The position numbers and the translations under genes were made by a program. The notes beneath the pieces were generated by a model. That model was not told the origin of the DNA. It made no database searches and was given only the letters and a program-made list of their open reading frames with translations. A DNA stretch of 64,000 nucleotides from Azadirachta indica (taxonomy: Eukaryota; Streptophyta; Magnoliopsida; Sapindales; Meliaceae), in assembly GCA_022749755.1 (NCBI GenBank), contig CM040446.1:1604966-1668965 (forward strand), read 5' to 3'. This document shows, piece after piece, positions 23,530-35,903 of this stretch; positions within the stretch are counted from its first letter, which is position 1; each line of letters begins with the position of its first letter.

Positions 23530-24775
23530 CCTAAATATTAATAAAATAATAATAAAAATATGTTTCTATATCTTTTAACACCTAAGTCCCTAAGTAGTAA
23601 GTAAGTAATGATTAATGAATAAATAATTGAGTTAAGTTACTATTATTGATCGTATTTAAACAATAATAATAGTAATGTATTTTTTGCCAAGCCGATCAAC
23701 TGGGTGCTAGTTTTCTTGGGATCAAAACTGAAAGTTAATTTATACAATAATAACGTATTCTTTAAACATACAAATTGTATATATTTACTCTTTTATTTTC
23801 ATTTTCTTTAATACATAGTAAATAAAAAAAAATAAAAATTAAATAATAGATTAAACATAAACAGCATACCAAAAAGCAAAAGAAAAAGGTCATCAATTGT
23901 TGAAGTTAACTTAAAAATGAAGGGAAAAGGGATTGGTTAAACTATATTTACTGAATATTGCAATTCTAATTTAAAACTCTAAAACAAAAGTTGAAATGAA
24001 AATTTGAAAATGTTAATGTTTAATTTTAGTATTTTAGAACAATTTTTTTAAAAAAAATTGTAAGGAAAAGATTTTATCAACCTTTTTTAGTTAAAAAAAA
24101 GTTAAAGAAATTAAATTAATAATTATAAAGTAATAGAACAAATTTTAATAATGTTAGCTATATATAAATGTATAGGAGCTTAAATTAATTTTTACTGATA
24201 TTTCAAAGTGTTTGTTTAGCTTAATTAAGAGGGCAGGCATGAAAGCAATATATTAGCTAGCTGATAATTAGTCCCCAAATTATATATCCATATATATTTT
24301 TAGCCTTATTCCATAATCGGTATTAACAATAATATGACTAGAATGAGCAACAATCATTAAGATTTCACAACTAGCTGGAATCAATATTGAAAGAGAGATT
24401 TTATGAGAAGGATTACTTGCTTTGGAAGAAAAGTTTGAATGAGTTGCATTAATTAATTAATTACACTCCAATAGACAAAAGTTTAATGGCTGATGGATTC
24501 TTTTTCTTCTGCAAGCGAAGATGGAGAATTAATTAATTAATTGCTTTCATGGTCAGCAAATAATAATTAAGGCCAGATATCAAAAAATAAAAGACAAACC
24601 ATAATTATGATAGTTTTTGATTGATAACTATTAATTACTGCTGAAATTAAGCTTCTTGAAGCATGCACATCTATAGTCAATTTAGCAGCAACATGCCAAA
24701 TACCTCCATCCTTAGATCAAGATATCGTCGATCATCAGAAGATTAATCATTTACATATATATCAATACTGATATA
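23530..24775. other. AT-rich spacer within/after locus E
   Basis: No gene was recognised. Runs of TTAATTAATTAATT occur at 24450 and 24530. If E is one gene, the missing exons 2-5 would have been here. Confidence 0.4.
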
Positions 24776-24779
24776 TGTA

Positions 24780-25400
24780 CACTAACATTAGGAAAGTATT
24801 TGTCAATGTAATTCTTGGTTTCCTTATACACTTAGGCCTAGTCCCCAGTTCTTATAATTGCTGCTGCACTAACACCAGTATCTTCAGGATTCACAAGTTT
24901 CCACGCATAGCCATGGAAAGCTAAACAGAAAACCAACTTATTATTTGCTGATAATTGGTCGTATATCCATGTCCTTGCTCCATAGTCAGTATTAAGAGTC
25001 AGATTTGGCATACAGAGCAGCATGGACACCAGTGGAATTTCTTGACTTAATTAGGCCTGGAATAGTCATGACCAGCTATAAAATGAACTCGTTCAAATCT
25101 CGTTGCATCAAGTCAGTAGGAGAAGTTACTGCATGAATTTGTCCTTATTAGTGAAAAGTCAATCCTTGCAATAGTCAAAATCAAGACTAAGACTAGAGTT
25201 TTGTCAAATAGAATACTCAAATTATAAAATATACGTTTGCAGTGACCCATGAAAGGTCTAGGCCTTGAAAGTTATAAAGCCCATCGAAAGATTTTCTGTA
25301 AGAAGAATTACTTGCCGTCGAAGCAAAGCGTGACTGAATTGCATCTTGAACCACATCAATGGCGAATTTAGCCATGTTAATTTTGGTCATCAACCTCATT
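24780..25400 (-). pseudogene. Locus E, 5' part: GH18 fragments
   Basis: Two GH18 pieces are readable on the minus strand. At 25350-25240 there are SNSSYRKSF and NFQGLDLSWV, the active-site strand without glutamate. At 25060-24838 there are LNTDYGARTWI, NKLVFCLAFHGYAWKLVNPEDTG and, out of frame, a YIDKY-like stretch to about 24780. The first about 90 residues and the C-terminal third are gone. It is an old, heavily eroded copy. Confidence 0.75.
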
Positions 25401-25509
25401 TTAAGTATAAATTAATTTTCTTTAAACTAAATAAGTTTTATTATTATAAATTAAGAAAATGTCATATTTTGGTTTAGAAACTCATTTACAACAAACCATG
25501 CAAAATAAC

Positions 25510-26918
25510 TCTTATTTCATTTGCAAACATTCACATGCTATAAAAAAATATTAATTATTTCAAATAATAAAAGAGAAAAACACTTCGTGCACGATTAACC
25601 CAAGTAGGAGTAATCATAATGGGCCAACTGCTCCAATATTACTTACTATAAGTCTAACATCAAATCAAATAACCAATTAATAGATTAACTATCTTATAAC
25701 TTCTTAAGGATTTCTAGTAATAAGTATCAATATGCTCTACCCATAATAAATACATAGGAAAATCTTAAATAGAACAATTGTATTATGTCATTTATAAGTT
25801 TATTCAATAAATGCTAATTACATGTATATTCATTTCAAAATTTATCAAAATATGAGAGTAATAATTATAATGAGAGAAAATTTAAAACATGTATATTCAC
25901 AAAGTAAAACTATTTATTAGACCATTCAATCTTATTTGTCCATCTCATACCTAAGATTCTCTTTGTTTTAATTGGATGGTGGGATTGTTCTATATAAACT
26001 TTTCTACTACAAAAATATTTTCTTCCTCCGAGCTTTCAAGAATCTCTCAACCCCTTCCCATACGGAGTGGACAAATTTATATCTCCAATAGTTTTTCAAC
26101 TGTCTTTATCATTTACTACTTCTCCAACCCGTTTTGTACGTTGGCCCTGTATTTTTCTTTCAAAATGAACTGTATTTGCTCTTCAGTCTTTATAAGAGAC
26201 AATAAAATCTGAAATAAGTCAAACGGCCTTGTTTTTTTCTTTCAAAATGAACTGTATTTACTCTTCAGTCCTCCTAAGAGATAATAAAATCTAACTTCGT
26301 CAGTTGACTTAAGTCTTCCTAAAACGTAAATAATCATCTCATGAATTATTAAAAAAAGAAAAGAACATTTATAGTCTTGAAATTAACTTTTAATGTCACT
26401 TTCGAAATTAAAATTTTGTTAAATTGAATGTTGAATAATGACATATTTCTCTCTCTTCTATTTTTCTTTCGCTTTTCTTTTTTTTTTTTTTTCTTGTTTT
26501 TCGCTTCTCAATTTAGTTCTTTTTTTCCTCTCAATTTCCCAAATTTTGTTTCCCAATACTGTTATGCAAGTCATCTAATTGAGTTTAAAGGCATGATCGG
26601 AATTAAGATTATAACATTAAAACCACAAAGAACCACAAAATAACACAAAGATTATAAGATAGAGTTTTCAAATACCAAATATTGGTAAAAAAAGAAAAAA
26701 TAGTGAATCCCACAAAAAAATTAGCATTACAAATTTTTTTTTTTGCATTTTTTACTTTTAAATTAGGTGGAATATAGTAGTGACGAGATGCCCTAGACCA
26801 CACTTCATTCAATATAATGCTAGTAGACTTATAACTTGGTCATCGTCAAATACAAATTCATCTTATTAAAATGATTTAGCCTAAAATCAATTCTAAATTA
26901 ACTTTCAATGTCCTTAAA
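25510..26918. repeat. 5'-flank/spacer module, copy 3
   Basis: Colinear with parts of 740-1480, 14880-15940 and 47090-48430, for example TTTGCAAACATTCACA, CTAACATCAAATCAA and ATTTCTCTCTCTTCTA. Here it separates the minus-strand locus E from the plus-strand locus F. The short open frames inside are not conserved. Poly-T tracts lie at about 26479-26492. Confidence 0.65.
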
Positions 26919-27029
26919 TTTGGCAAGTTCCAAGTTGTTTCCTTCTCAAGGTGCAAGTTCTTATTAATAGCTTTCTTTTCTTTCTATCTCTATACTCTCC
27001 AAAGAAATTCTTTAAACAGCTTAAGGCAA
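26919..27029 (+). promoter_or_regulatory. Conserved leader/core-promoter block of locus F
   Basis: Same block as at 1496 and 21921. TATA-like TTATTAATAG lies at 26961-26970, about 60 bases before the ancestral ATG at 27030, followed by a long pyrimidine tract. Confidence 0.5.
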
Positions 27030-28978
27030 ATGGTGTCCGTAATTATAAGCTTTGTTTTACATGTTTTTATGTTCTTGGGATGATATCCTGTGAACGCGAA
27101 ACATGGATAAAAGCTGGTTATTGGAGTTCGAGAGATGAATTCCCAATTTTCAGTATAAATTCTTCTCTTTTTACCCACTTAATTTGCTTTTCTGCCAGTA
27201 TCGATCGCCTCTCCTTCCATGTATATTTATCACCAGATAATGAAATACAATTCTCCAACTTCACAGAAATTGTCAAACAAAAGAACCCGTCGGTCACTAC
27301 ACTTCTATCCATTGAAGGAACAAATTTAACTTTGTCTTCAATGGCAAGTAATTCATCTTACAGAAAGTCATTCATTGACTCCTCACTGAGATTAGCTAGG
27401 CTCTATGGTTTCCAGGGCCTAGATCTTGCTTGGACACGTCTAAACTCAATGAATGATACGTTCAATATGGGTCTACTACTTGAGGAATGGCGAGCTGCAG
27501 TAGAAGTAGAGGCAAAAAATGTTAGCCAAAGGCAGTTGATCTTGACTGCAATGTCTGGATATTCACCATGGTCACGTTTTGCATATTATCCTGTAGCTGC
27601 CATGCAACAATACTTGAATTGGGTTCATGTTGTTACTGCTGAATACTACCACCCAAGTTCGGAAAACCAAACCAGTGCTCATGCAGCTCTGCATAACCCG
27701 AGTAGTTTTTTAAATACTGATTATGGTATAAATGCATGGATTGAAGCCGGACTGTCCGCTGATAAGTTGGTTTTGCTTTTGCCTTTCTATGGCTATGCAT
27801 GGACACTTGCGAATCCTGAAATCAATGGTGTTGGTGCAGCAGCAACAAGACCAGCTATTTCTACAAGTGGAATAGTGTCCTATAAGGTAATCAAGAATTA
27901 CATTCAGCAATATGGGCCTCATATTCCTATAATATATAATTCAACTTATGCGATGAACTACTTGTCAATTGGGACAATTTGGATTGGTTTTGACGATGTC
28001 GAGGCCATAAAAGCTAAGATTTCTTATGCCAAAGAGAAAAAGTTGTTGCTTGTTTACTATGTGTGGACAGTTTCTTTTGATAAATATTGGACACTTTCTC
28101 GAGCTGCAGGTATATTATAGCAAATACTAGCTTCATTTTTTTTATATTATAATTCGTTTTGTATCTCTTCTTGACGTAGTGAATTGTTTTTATCAGCTGA
28201 CGAAGACAAGAATGTTATTTCTTCACCTACTGTTAACAATAATAGTAGTAATTATGAAAATGATGATCACAATAAGCAGAAATTGTTGGTAGTCGTTTTG
28301 ACATCAGCCATTGGTATCATTCTCCTTGTGGGATTTTTACTATATTACTTTTGGATGAGGAAGCTAAAACTTAACAAAGGTAAGTTGGTTAAGCTATATA
28401 TACAAATTTTGTTTACAATTAAGGATTAATTAATTTTTTATTTATGTATTTTTGTTGGTTAATAGAGAAAGATTCATCTAATGCCAAACAATTAGAGAGC
28501 AAAGTAAGTAAAGCAGCATCTGCTGAAGATCTCAATACAAATATTCCAAATTTGATGGAATATACTTTGGATGAAATTGAGGCATGTACCAATAGATTTT
28601 CAATTGAAAATAGGCTTGGGGAGGGTGGATCTGGTCCGGTTTACAAGGTATGTCAGTTATTGCTCATTGGGGCTATTTTTCACATTTAACTCTTTTTTTT
28701 TCTAAAAACTAACAGTATACTACAACCTGAGTTTATTTTCCAGGGTGTATTACCAAATGGAGAGCAAATAGCGGTGAAAAAACTTTCGCAAACATCCACA
28801 CAAGGATTTGAGGAGTTCAGAAATGAGGTTACACTTACAGCCAAACTTCAACATGTAAATCTTGTCAGAGTTTTGGGTTTTTGCATTGACAATGAAGAAC
28901 ATATATTGATCTATGAGTACATGCCAAAGAAAAGCTTGGACTACTACCTTTTTGGTCAGTTATATGTATATATGTGTC

Positions 28979-29015
<37 letters not shown>

Positions 29016-30008
29016 GTATATATATATGGTTCATTTGTTTCAATTTTAGCATCCTCAAATTAATTCCTAATGTTTCACAATCAAATTTTGATACAGATCC
29101 AATCAGGAGGCTAATTTTGGATTGGGAAAAACGTGTTAATATTGTTGAAGGAGTTACTCAAGGACTTCTTTATCTCCAAGAATATTCAAGATTAACTATT
29201 ATACATCGAGACTTGAAAGCTAGTAATGTTCTGTTGGATGAAGATATGAAACCTAAGATATCTGATTTTGGAATGGCTAGAATTTTTGTAAAACAGGGTC
29301 TTGAAGCAAACACAGAACGAGTTGCTGGGACACGGTAAGACTATATAGATGGAAATTTTTAGGCTTGGACATCTGTAAAAGGGAAGAACATATTGACATA
29401 TTCTTTATTGTATATACTTACGTATTCAATCTTTCTAATTATCTAATGTAGGGGCATAATTCCTCCCGAATACATCAAACATGGCGTATACTCTACGAAG
29501 TTCGATGTTTATAGCTTTGGCATTCTACTTCTTGAAATCATAAGTGGCAAAAGGTCATCCATTTCACATGGCTTGAATAAAAAATCAAGCCTTCCAGTGC
29601 ATGTAAGTTTCTCTGGTGATCTCTCTGGATTAAAACTAGGATTCAATTTACAAGATAACATATATATGATAGTTGATATTTGATATATAATTTCAGGCAC
29701 ATGAGATGTGGAAAGATGGAAGAGGCATGGAATTTATTGATCCAATACTAGATGATACACAATCCTCTTGTAAGTTAATGAGATGTCTGCAGATAGGTTT
29801 GCTGTGTGTCCAAGATAACCCAAACGATAGACCTTCCATGTTGGAAGTCAACTCCATGATCAAGAACGAGACCACATATATAAAATTTCCAGAGAAGCCT
29901 GATGTTTCAAGACAAGAAGATGGAGATGTCCGAAGTACATCCACATTGGAACTGGAGATATCATGTTCAGAGAATGATGCAACAATTTCAGATGTGTTAC
30001 CTAGATGA
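27030..30008 (+). CDS. Locus F: GH18 receptor-like kinase, intact except signal peptide
   Basis: Exons 27080-28109, 28197-28379, 28466-28647, 28744-28954, 29097-29334, 29452-29602 and 29697-30008 join in frame: 2307 bases, 768 residues from the ATG at 27080. GH18: [35 protein letters not shown] (catalytic glutamate absent), [28 protein letters not shown] and [10 protein letters not shown]. Membrane helix: [20 protein letters not shown]. Kinase: [45 protein letters not shown] and DRPSMLEV; all catalytic residues are present, RD type. The ancestral ATG at 27030 opens only [17 protein letters not shown] and then TGA (27081), and a base is lost before ETW, so the long frame lacks the signal peptide. 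It may be a recent pseudogene, or be expressed in an altered location. Expected role of an intact copy: cell-surface sensing, by analogy to tobacco CHRK1. Confidence 0.8.
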
Positions 30009-30269
30009 TCAACTTAGGCTAGCTTTTGATATTTATGCAATTAATTGCACAAATGTATGCAATATGCAGAAGAGTTAAACAATAAGATTGATTCTCAGTT
30101 TCTGAAGGTAATTTTAATGCTGCAAAATTATTGTTCAGGGTGAGAAAATATATTCTAGGTAGAGTTGTTAATGTTCAACCAATCAACTCTTACACATAAT
30201 TCAATAAATTAGAAACTAATGGAAAGAGAAACCAATATGGGCTGGTTATTGCTTTTCTAAATTGCTTTT

Positions 30270-30545
30270 GGTTTCAGGGCTTCTGGATACTGCTAGAAAG
30301 TCAGTATCTAACAAGCTGAAAAACAAAATATCGGCTTCCGATTAACATAATAGCAAAGGTAATAATCTGCAAGTATTCAGTTTTAGCCGTAAGAAAATAA
30401 TAAGTGTTATCCACTCAGATGAAACAGAGAATGACATAAAATAATTTATACCTAAAATTATCACAGCTGTGGAGTATGATGTTTACAGCTATGGAGTTCT
30501 TTTTCTACAAATCATAAGTGCCAAAAGAAGTCCATGCTATTAAAA
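30270..30545 (+). pseudogene. Kinase ghost downstream of locus F
   Basis: After CAG| the sequence reads GLLDTARKSVSNKLKNKISASD then TAA, and NNLQVFSFS, matching exon 3 of locus C (GLLRTARKSISK...NNLQVF) rather than that of F. At 30470-30540 there is a fragment of exon 6 ([18 protein letters not shown]). Exons 4, 5 and 7 are missing. The same ghost lies behind M (52150) and N (60290/62576), so it was copied together with the plus-strand gene. Confidence 0.75.
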
Positions 30546-32128
30546 AAATAAATTTATACCTAAAATTATCAAAAATTTGTTGCTCTTCTTATGCTCTTGA
30601 TATAAAGTTAATTATTGACAAGTCTTCATAATTATCTCACTATTAAAAAATCTTGATGTTGTCATTATTTTAAAATTTTTTTTTTGATATGAAGCTATTT
30701 TTTTAACCTATAATCACCTTAAAATTACAGGAATTTCAATGTCTTTGCAAGAGAATTTCGTTAATTATTTAAAAATGGAGAAACCCAAAGTATTTAACAT
30801 ATATTATCTTTCATATGATAATTCACCATTGTAAATATAGATGTTGTATATGAAAGAAAGTTTTAATTTAAAAAGACGTATCACATCATTCTAATTTCTT
30901 TATGTTCATTCAACGAAAAGCATGATATGTTTAATTTACTTATTATGAAAATGACTATGATAATGAGATAGAAAATTTAATATATTATCTCTTTTCAAAT
31001 TATTTTATCATATACTTTTGTAGATATACTCTACTCTTGAGTTTGTGTAAATTTTTTTATTAAATTCATAAATAAACTAAATTTACATATATCATCATCA
31101 TACCCATGACTTTAAAATATTTTTAAAGTTGAGAAAATAAAGGTGTAAATTACTTCTTTAGACTTAAAAATAAGTAATTTTCTTTATTCAAATATCATAT
31201 AAGAAATAAGATATATAACAAGAAGAGAAATTTTAAATGTCTGAATGACAGGTAATCAAATTGTATTAAAAATAAATAAACAATCTCTAATTACATTTTT
31301 AGAGGAGTGTTCCTCTAAGAATGTATTAATGAATTTAATAAATTTTAGAAATTTCGTTGATGATTTATCAAGTACTATGATAGTTTAATGATTTTTATTT
31401 CCTTTTTGTTGAATCCATAGTTGAATGGTTGGGGGGTAGGTAAGAATGATAAGTTAAGTTTATTTTAAGTGGTTAGTCAAATATTTATAAAATTGCTTTT
31501 GATTAAATCACCCTTTTCACATTAAAATTTGAACAGTAAAGAAAGAGTTAAGTTTTCAAATTGGATTTTCAGTTCTTAGATATTTTTGGAGATATCACAC
31601 CATTACCAAATTAAACCTTAGAACTAGACAAGTAGACTTTAAGATTAGTGGTTAAAAAAGATTGTTTTAATTGAAAAAGACAAGAATAAGTTGTCATCAA
31701 CTAATAGAAATAGATAAATTATAAGGTTAAAAGTAGTAGACCCTGACCAATTGCTTAAAATACTTCTAGAAGTATCATCTGTTACAACAACTTATGTCAG
31801 TTTTTAATTTCTGTAATTTTTTATTAAAAACTTGGATAAGAATTAAGATTAAGAATTGACTATAGTGTTTCGGCACATTATTTTAATAAATTATTTGCAA
31901 AAAATTATGACCTAGTCTAGGTTAATTTATGACTCAGACAACAAAATAAAGTCTTTTTAATCTTATTTTTTAAGAATTAGAAAATAAACTTTTCTTTATT
32001 CTTATTTACTTCATTGAAAAATATTAATAGGAGTAATGAAATTGCAATGCAACATTTATAAATACAAAGAAAATATATACATATATATAGAGGAAACTTT
32101 TAAGGTAAGTCTACATTACGAACACCCA

Positions 32129-32130
<2 letters not shown>
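30546..32130. repeat. Downstream spacer, copy 1
   Basis: No genes are seen. It is colinear with 52400-55150 and 62780-63700 (for example AAGTAATTTTC, TTGTCATCA and GTCAGTTTTTAATTTCTGTA). The three spacers share order with the kinase ghosts, marking a duplicated block made of GH18-receptor, ghost and spacer. Confidence 0.65.

Positions 32131-32163
<33 letters not shown>
32131..32163. repeat. (AC)n microsatellite
   Basis: A dinucleotide AC run of about 16 units lies about 95 bases upstream of the locus H start codon. Confidence 0.9.
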
Positions 32164-32165
<2 letters not shown>

Positions 32166-32257
32166 TTGTATATATAGCTAGCTTTGATCTATAAATTTGT
32201 CGGAGAGAACTTACAGATTTTTATATAGTTCTGCAATTTCTGCATAGCTTTTCGCCA

Positions 32258-33290
32258 ATGAGATCCATTATTATCAGCTTCATCTTCCATATTTTTCTCT
32301 AACTAGAATTTTATTCTGCAAATTCACAGACATGGATCAGACCAGGTTACTGGAATAACCGCCGCGAGCTGCCAAGTTCCCGCATAAATTATGTTCTGTT
32401 TACTCATTTTATTTGCGCTTATGCCGATATAAATTTCACTTCCTACCAGCTACCTCTATCACCATCTGATGAACAACAATTCTCCAGTTTCACACACTGA
32501 AACAAAAGAACCCATCTGTTACTACGCTTCTATCCATTGGTAGAAACACACAGTATTCAATCTTGTCTTCGATGCTTAGCAATTCTTCCTACAGAGAATC
32601 CTTCATTGACTCCTCAATAAGAATAGCAAGGCTGTTTGGTTTTCATGGCCTGGATTTTAACTGTGCATTAGTATTTCCCTGGACACGAGCTGACCTTTTC
32701 TAATATGGGAATTCTATTTGAAGAGCGGCGAGCGGCTATAAAATTAGAGGCCATGAACTCTAGCCAGTCAGAACTGTTCTTGACTGCTATGGTTGCACAT
32801 GTTCCATGGAGAAACTCAGCTAATTATTATATAGACTTCTTGCAACAATATTTGAACTGGGTTCATGGTTATATCGGTTAACTACTACTACCCTAGTGGA
32901 ACAAACTTCACAAGCGCTCATGCGGCTCTCTATGACCCGAATGGACCTCTTAACACAGACTAAGGAGTGAACGCATGGACAAATGGAGGATTATCATCTA
33001 ATAAGTTGGTTTTTTGTTTGCCTTTCTACGGCTATGCATGGACTCTTGTGAACCCTGAAGAGCACAGTGGTATTGGAGCGCTAGCAAAAGGACCGGCTAT
33101 TACATTAAGTGGATATATGTCATATAAGGAAATCAAGAATTACATTGAGCAATATGATCCTAAGGTTCGTATTACGTATAATTCAACTTACGTGGCGAAT
33201 TACTGCAAAATTCGGACATCTTGGATTGGTTTCGAAGACGTTGAGGCTATAAGAGTTAAGGTCTCTTATGCCAAGGTGTTGGTTATTTGA
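32258..33290 (+). pseudogene. Locus H: GH18 ectodomain pseudogene without kinase
   Basis: The start MRSIIISFIFHIFL is followed at once by a TAA stop (32300). TWIRPGYWNNRREL, INYVLFTHFICAYAD and LSPSDEQQFSSF follow in the same frame, then a frameshift in the KQKNPSV region. Further stops occur in the active-site and AYDYY regions (about 32880). The last third is open: ATNGG-like, then [47 protein letters not shown] and WIGFEDVEAIRVKVSYAK to 33274. It then diverges just before the final strand. No membrane or kinase exon follows. The promoter block of A, D, F, M and N is not recognisable upstream, so H belongs to another branch. Confidence 0.82.
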
Positions 33291-33772
33291 ATGATTTTTT
33301 TTATTCAGACTGAAGCAAAGAACAGAAAAATCAACAACAAACAGAGCCGAAACAGGGGACGGCAAGGAAGAAGAAAAACTGAAGTTTATTTTTCAGAAAA
33401 TAATGACTGCTGGATTCTCTGTTATCAAAGTTCAGTAATTAATATTCGTGAATGTAGCTATTTTGGTGAATCACCTAAAAATTTCTTGTTTGTATGCGAT
33501 TGAAATTTGTTCATGCCTGTTTTCTATCTTCGTTTTGCATGCTTTACCATTTTTTTAATCCATTAAATAAATAATAGAATGTGTTTGATGAACTAACAAA
33601 CAAGTGAGCATTAAAAATTGTGCAAGCCAAAAAGACAACAAATCTTTGATCCTCAGTTCCACTGGACTTTTCTGCCTTCTCTGCAACTAGAAAATTTTGA
33701 AACACATGGAAACTACTAATGAGAGGAAAGACCATTGACATCATAATAATGCTTACAAACGAAAAAAAAAAA
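33291..33772. other. Unrecognised stretch after locus H
   Basis: About 480 bases with no supported gene. One 70-codon open frame (33291-33503) follows on from the H breakpoint and has no recognisable motif. Confidence 0.4.
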
Positions 33773-33886
33773 ATTAAAGAGGGCTAAGGTAAAAGTAAAA
33801 TGGTTCCAAATAAAAGTACATCATATTTGTATAGCCTAAGACATTTTAAAGTTGTAACTTTTGAGATTTACCTTGAACTTATAAAC
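33773..33886. repeat. ~115-bp direct repeat, left copy
   Basis: It matches 35737-35852 in the same orientation (GGTAAAAGTAAAATGGTTCC, then CTTTTGAGATTTACCTTGAA). The pair brackets the LTR sequence at 34166-35720. Right after this copy, 33887-33940 repeats the start of that LTR. Confidence 0.8.
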
Positions 33887-34165
33887 AAATTTTAGGATAC
33901 AACTTAACTTTAAATTACATCAAATTTAGCATATTATTCAAGGAGCCCTAAATGCCATCGGAGTAAAGGATCGTCAACAAGGGCGTTCTAGTGCATTGTA
34001 GATTCTTATCCAAGACTTGTATCATTTGATGATGCCATGTGAATCACTAGAAACATGTGAAGTGTATGGCTAACCCAATAACGAAAGTTTCATAAAGGGA
34101 TTAGAGCAGGCTACCATGAGACAAAAGATCTTCTTTCTAAAAAGATTCGATTCGGAATTATTATA

Positions 34166-35720
34166 TGTCCAAGGTCCAAATTTTATCTTAACAAAACAAA
34201 ATTTAGGGTGTAACTTAATTTTAAATTACATCAAACTTAGCATTACAGATAAAATAAAACCTCCAAATATAATGTAAAATCTCAAAATATAACAAACTTT
34301 TATTGATAACTTAAATTAAAAGTTCAAAACTAAATATTTCTTATTACAAACATCTATTCATACCTTCAAAATAGTGATGACGAAGGATGAGCCGCCTGCT
34401 CGATAAGTAAATTTATACATAAAATTGTAAACAAATACCAGAAAAAACAATTATAAAACATTAATTTTGAAAACAATAATATTATATCTAGATAAACAAA
34501 TTCTTATTTTGATAGAAACATTTAATAATACGTAAACATGAACATCACATTTAATAAACCACCAACACATTTAATAATATATTTAACTCATGTCTCATAA
34601 TATCACCAGTATCTTGGTGTCTCATTTATAACAATTCAGTACATTCGTATCCTAAAAATCAGTCATTAATAAGCGCACAAATAATAACCCAGCTAACTAG
34701 TCAATAACAATAATAGAAACAGTTACTATAGATAACGAGCCAAACATTAATACTAAATATGACTTTTTATGTATAATAGATTTAGTAACATTTATTTCAC
34801 ATATTCAATTATGTAATGCATTCAATGATTTATATGAAGAAAATAGATTTGTAGCCACTTAAGAAAGAAAAAGTTGATAAGAAAATAATACACTTTATGA
34901 TTTAGTAATTAAACAACTTAAATATTGGTAAAATAATTTTCTCTTTAAACTATATTTAAAAATAAATATTACGAAACACTAATAGGATAAAAAAAGATAC
35001 AATTTTTATTTTAGGAGATTAATTACCATAAATTAAGATTTATTTTGCTTAAAATCATGAAAATGATATAAAATTCGAAAATTTATAATTTAGTTTACAG
35101 AAAAACTTACTTGAAACAAATGCATTAAAAAAAATCCCATTCCTTATAAATATGTTCATGCTTACAATTGTCATTAATAGTTTTAAGCATTTTATTATAA
35201 TATATTATATATAAATCTACTTACTTTAAAAAAATAACAAGCTAATACAATTTCTCTATGTTCAACAATAAGCCACCCACTTCTTGAATTAGTTACGCTT
35301 TTAGGAACTTTTTTTCTACCAAATCTTGAAAAAATGTAAAACTTGAAGAGAAAACTTTTTAAAGAGTATTTAGTGAATTTATAAAGTGAAATTTATGGTA
35401 TAAAGTGAGATTCTTACATTTATTTATAGCTTAAAATTGGCTTTCAAATTCAAAAAGTGATAACCCAAAATCAATTTTAAAAATCAAATAAGCTAATCTA
35501 TCAAAACTATAAATCCCAATTTTAAAATCTAAAATTCAACTTTAAAAATCAAATAAACTAATCTATCAAAATTATAATTATTAATTTTAAAATCTAAATT
35601 TGAATTCCTAAATTAAAATTATTATCCATCTTATTCAATTGTAATTAAATCTTAATTTCAAATTTGAAAAGTAAATTAATCTATTTTCCTTCCATTCCTA
35701 TATAAGAACGTTGCATTACA
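34166..35720 (+). mobile_element. LTR-family copy 2 (plus orientation, single unit)
   Basis: Reverse-complement homolog of 6297-9604 and relative of 60334-62570. It begins TGTCCAAGGTCCAAATTTTA (34166) and ends TTGCATTACA (35720). GGATGAGCCGCCTGCTCG at 34389 is shared with both relatives. The ~515-bp unit is present once. No gag/pol lies nearby and no convincing target duplication is left. Boundaries are inferred from comparison. Confidence 0.65.
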
Positions 35721-35736
35721 CTTCAAATTTTAAAAT

Positions 35737-35852
35737 TAAAGAGGTTTAAGGTAAAAGTAAAATGGTTCCAAATAAATGTACATCATATTTATATAACCTA
35801 AGACATTAAATTTGTAACTTTTGAGATTTACCTTGAACTTATAAGGTGAGAC
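35737..35852. repeat. ~115-bp direct repeat, right copy
   Basis: Pair of 33773-33886. The copies differ by a few substitutions and small gaps. They could be the two ends of an older element or of a duplicated insertion site. This copy ends about 50 bases from the locus I GH18 exon. Confidence 0.8.
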
Positions 35853-35903
35853 ATTAGATTTATAAGCAAACTGCTAAACATACAACTCCAGACCTTAAAT
35901 TAC

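Noticed and set aside
26951..27079. N-terminal extension of the 389-codon frame of locus F, with a hydrophobic VLINSFLFFLSLY that looks like a signal peptide
   Set aside because: The frame opens with GTG, not ATG, inside the conserved leader block. The first in-frame ATG is at 27080, so the hydrophobic stretch is untranslated unless an upstream exon is spliced on.
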